Made by a program: the position numbers and the translations under genes
From: Verrucomicrobiota bacterium
GTDB lineage: Bacteria > Verrucomicrobiota > Lentisphaeria > Victivallales > Victivallaceae
Assembly: GCA_023459755.1 (NCBI GenBank)
Contig: JAEWSS010000035.1
Span: 1-5,318 of the forward strand
Length of the DNA: 5,318 nucleotides
Direction: 5' to 3'
Notes under the pieces: model-generated
Database searches by the model: none
Told to the model about the DNA's origin: nothing
Seen by the model: the letters and a program-made list of their open reading frames with translations, nothing else
In this document: piece after piece, positions 5,316 through 5,318 of the stretch
Numbering within the stretch: position 1 is the first letter of the stretch
How the letters are laid out: each line of letters begins with the position of its first letter

Positions 5316-5318
5316 ATG
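5316..5318 (+). CDS. Start codon of a gene continuing beyond the right edge
   Basis: Only the ATG is inside the window, so the product cannot be named. The consensus ribosome site before it and its divergent position relative to the LacI-type gene make it a likely real gene and the first candidate for that repressor's control. Translation could instead begin at the in-frame ATG at 5295, adding seven residues. Confidence 0.55.

Noticed and set aside
1..5318. CRISPR, tRNA, riboswitch or insertion sequence
   Set aside because: No regularly spaced repeats, no cloverleaf, no transposase frame with terminal repeats, and no recognisable riboswitch core were seen on reading both strands.

Overview
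The window shows a compact bacterial chromosome segment of moderately high G+C, with strong GC bias at third codon positions and AT-rich promoter gaps. No rRNA, tRNA, CRISPR array, insertion sequence or phage gene was seen. The mix of a Gram-negative-type heptosyltransferase, a periplasm-facing ApbE and a LacI-type repressor would suit a Gram-negative bacterium, perhaps of the Lentisphaerota/PVC kind. That placement is an impression from gene style and could not be tested here.

Left part (1-1277, minus strand): ilvC, a class I ketol-acid reductoisomerase, is followed after 96 bases by the first 64 codons of an unrecognised Cys-rich protein that runs off the left edge. The unrecognised gene has a GTG start, an in-frame mini-ORF just upstream and a terminator-like hairpin inside it.

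Divergent gap (1278-1494): ilvC and the rightward operon are transcribed away from each other. I see a candidate sigma70-like promoter for each, a 28-base imperfect inverted repeat between the two promoters, and a short leader ORF overlapping a 13-base palindrome in front of ilvC.

Middle (1495-3903, plus strand): a two-gene unit with 12 bases between genes. The first gene is a TibC/Aah-like autotransporter heptosyltransferase (BAHT family) with the four-cysteine metal finger and an unusual Ser/Thr/Ala/Gly-rich N-terminus. The second is a membrane-anchored FAD:protein FMN transferase (ApbE). Both modify proteins covalently (one O-glycosylates, one flavinylates), but no acceptor protein for either lies in the window. 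A U-tract terminator candidate follows apbE.

Right part (4102-5318): a convergent LacI-family repressor on the minus strand. Its own promoter is clear and is abutted by a 25-base near-palindrome (10 of 12 pairs match) that I propose as its operator. A new plus-strand gene begins with the last three bases of the window, behind a good ribosome binding site, and is the natural candidate for a gene controlled by this repressor. The repressor's reading frame continues in frame for 48 codons past its stop and encodes a heptad-patterned helix resembling the tetramerisation tail of LacI.

The points most worth following are the heptosyltransferase-ApbE pairing with missing targets, the LacI operator, and the LacI read-through tail.
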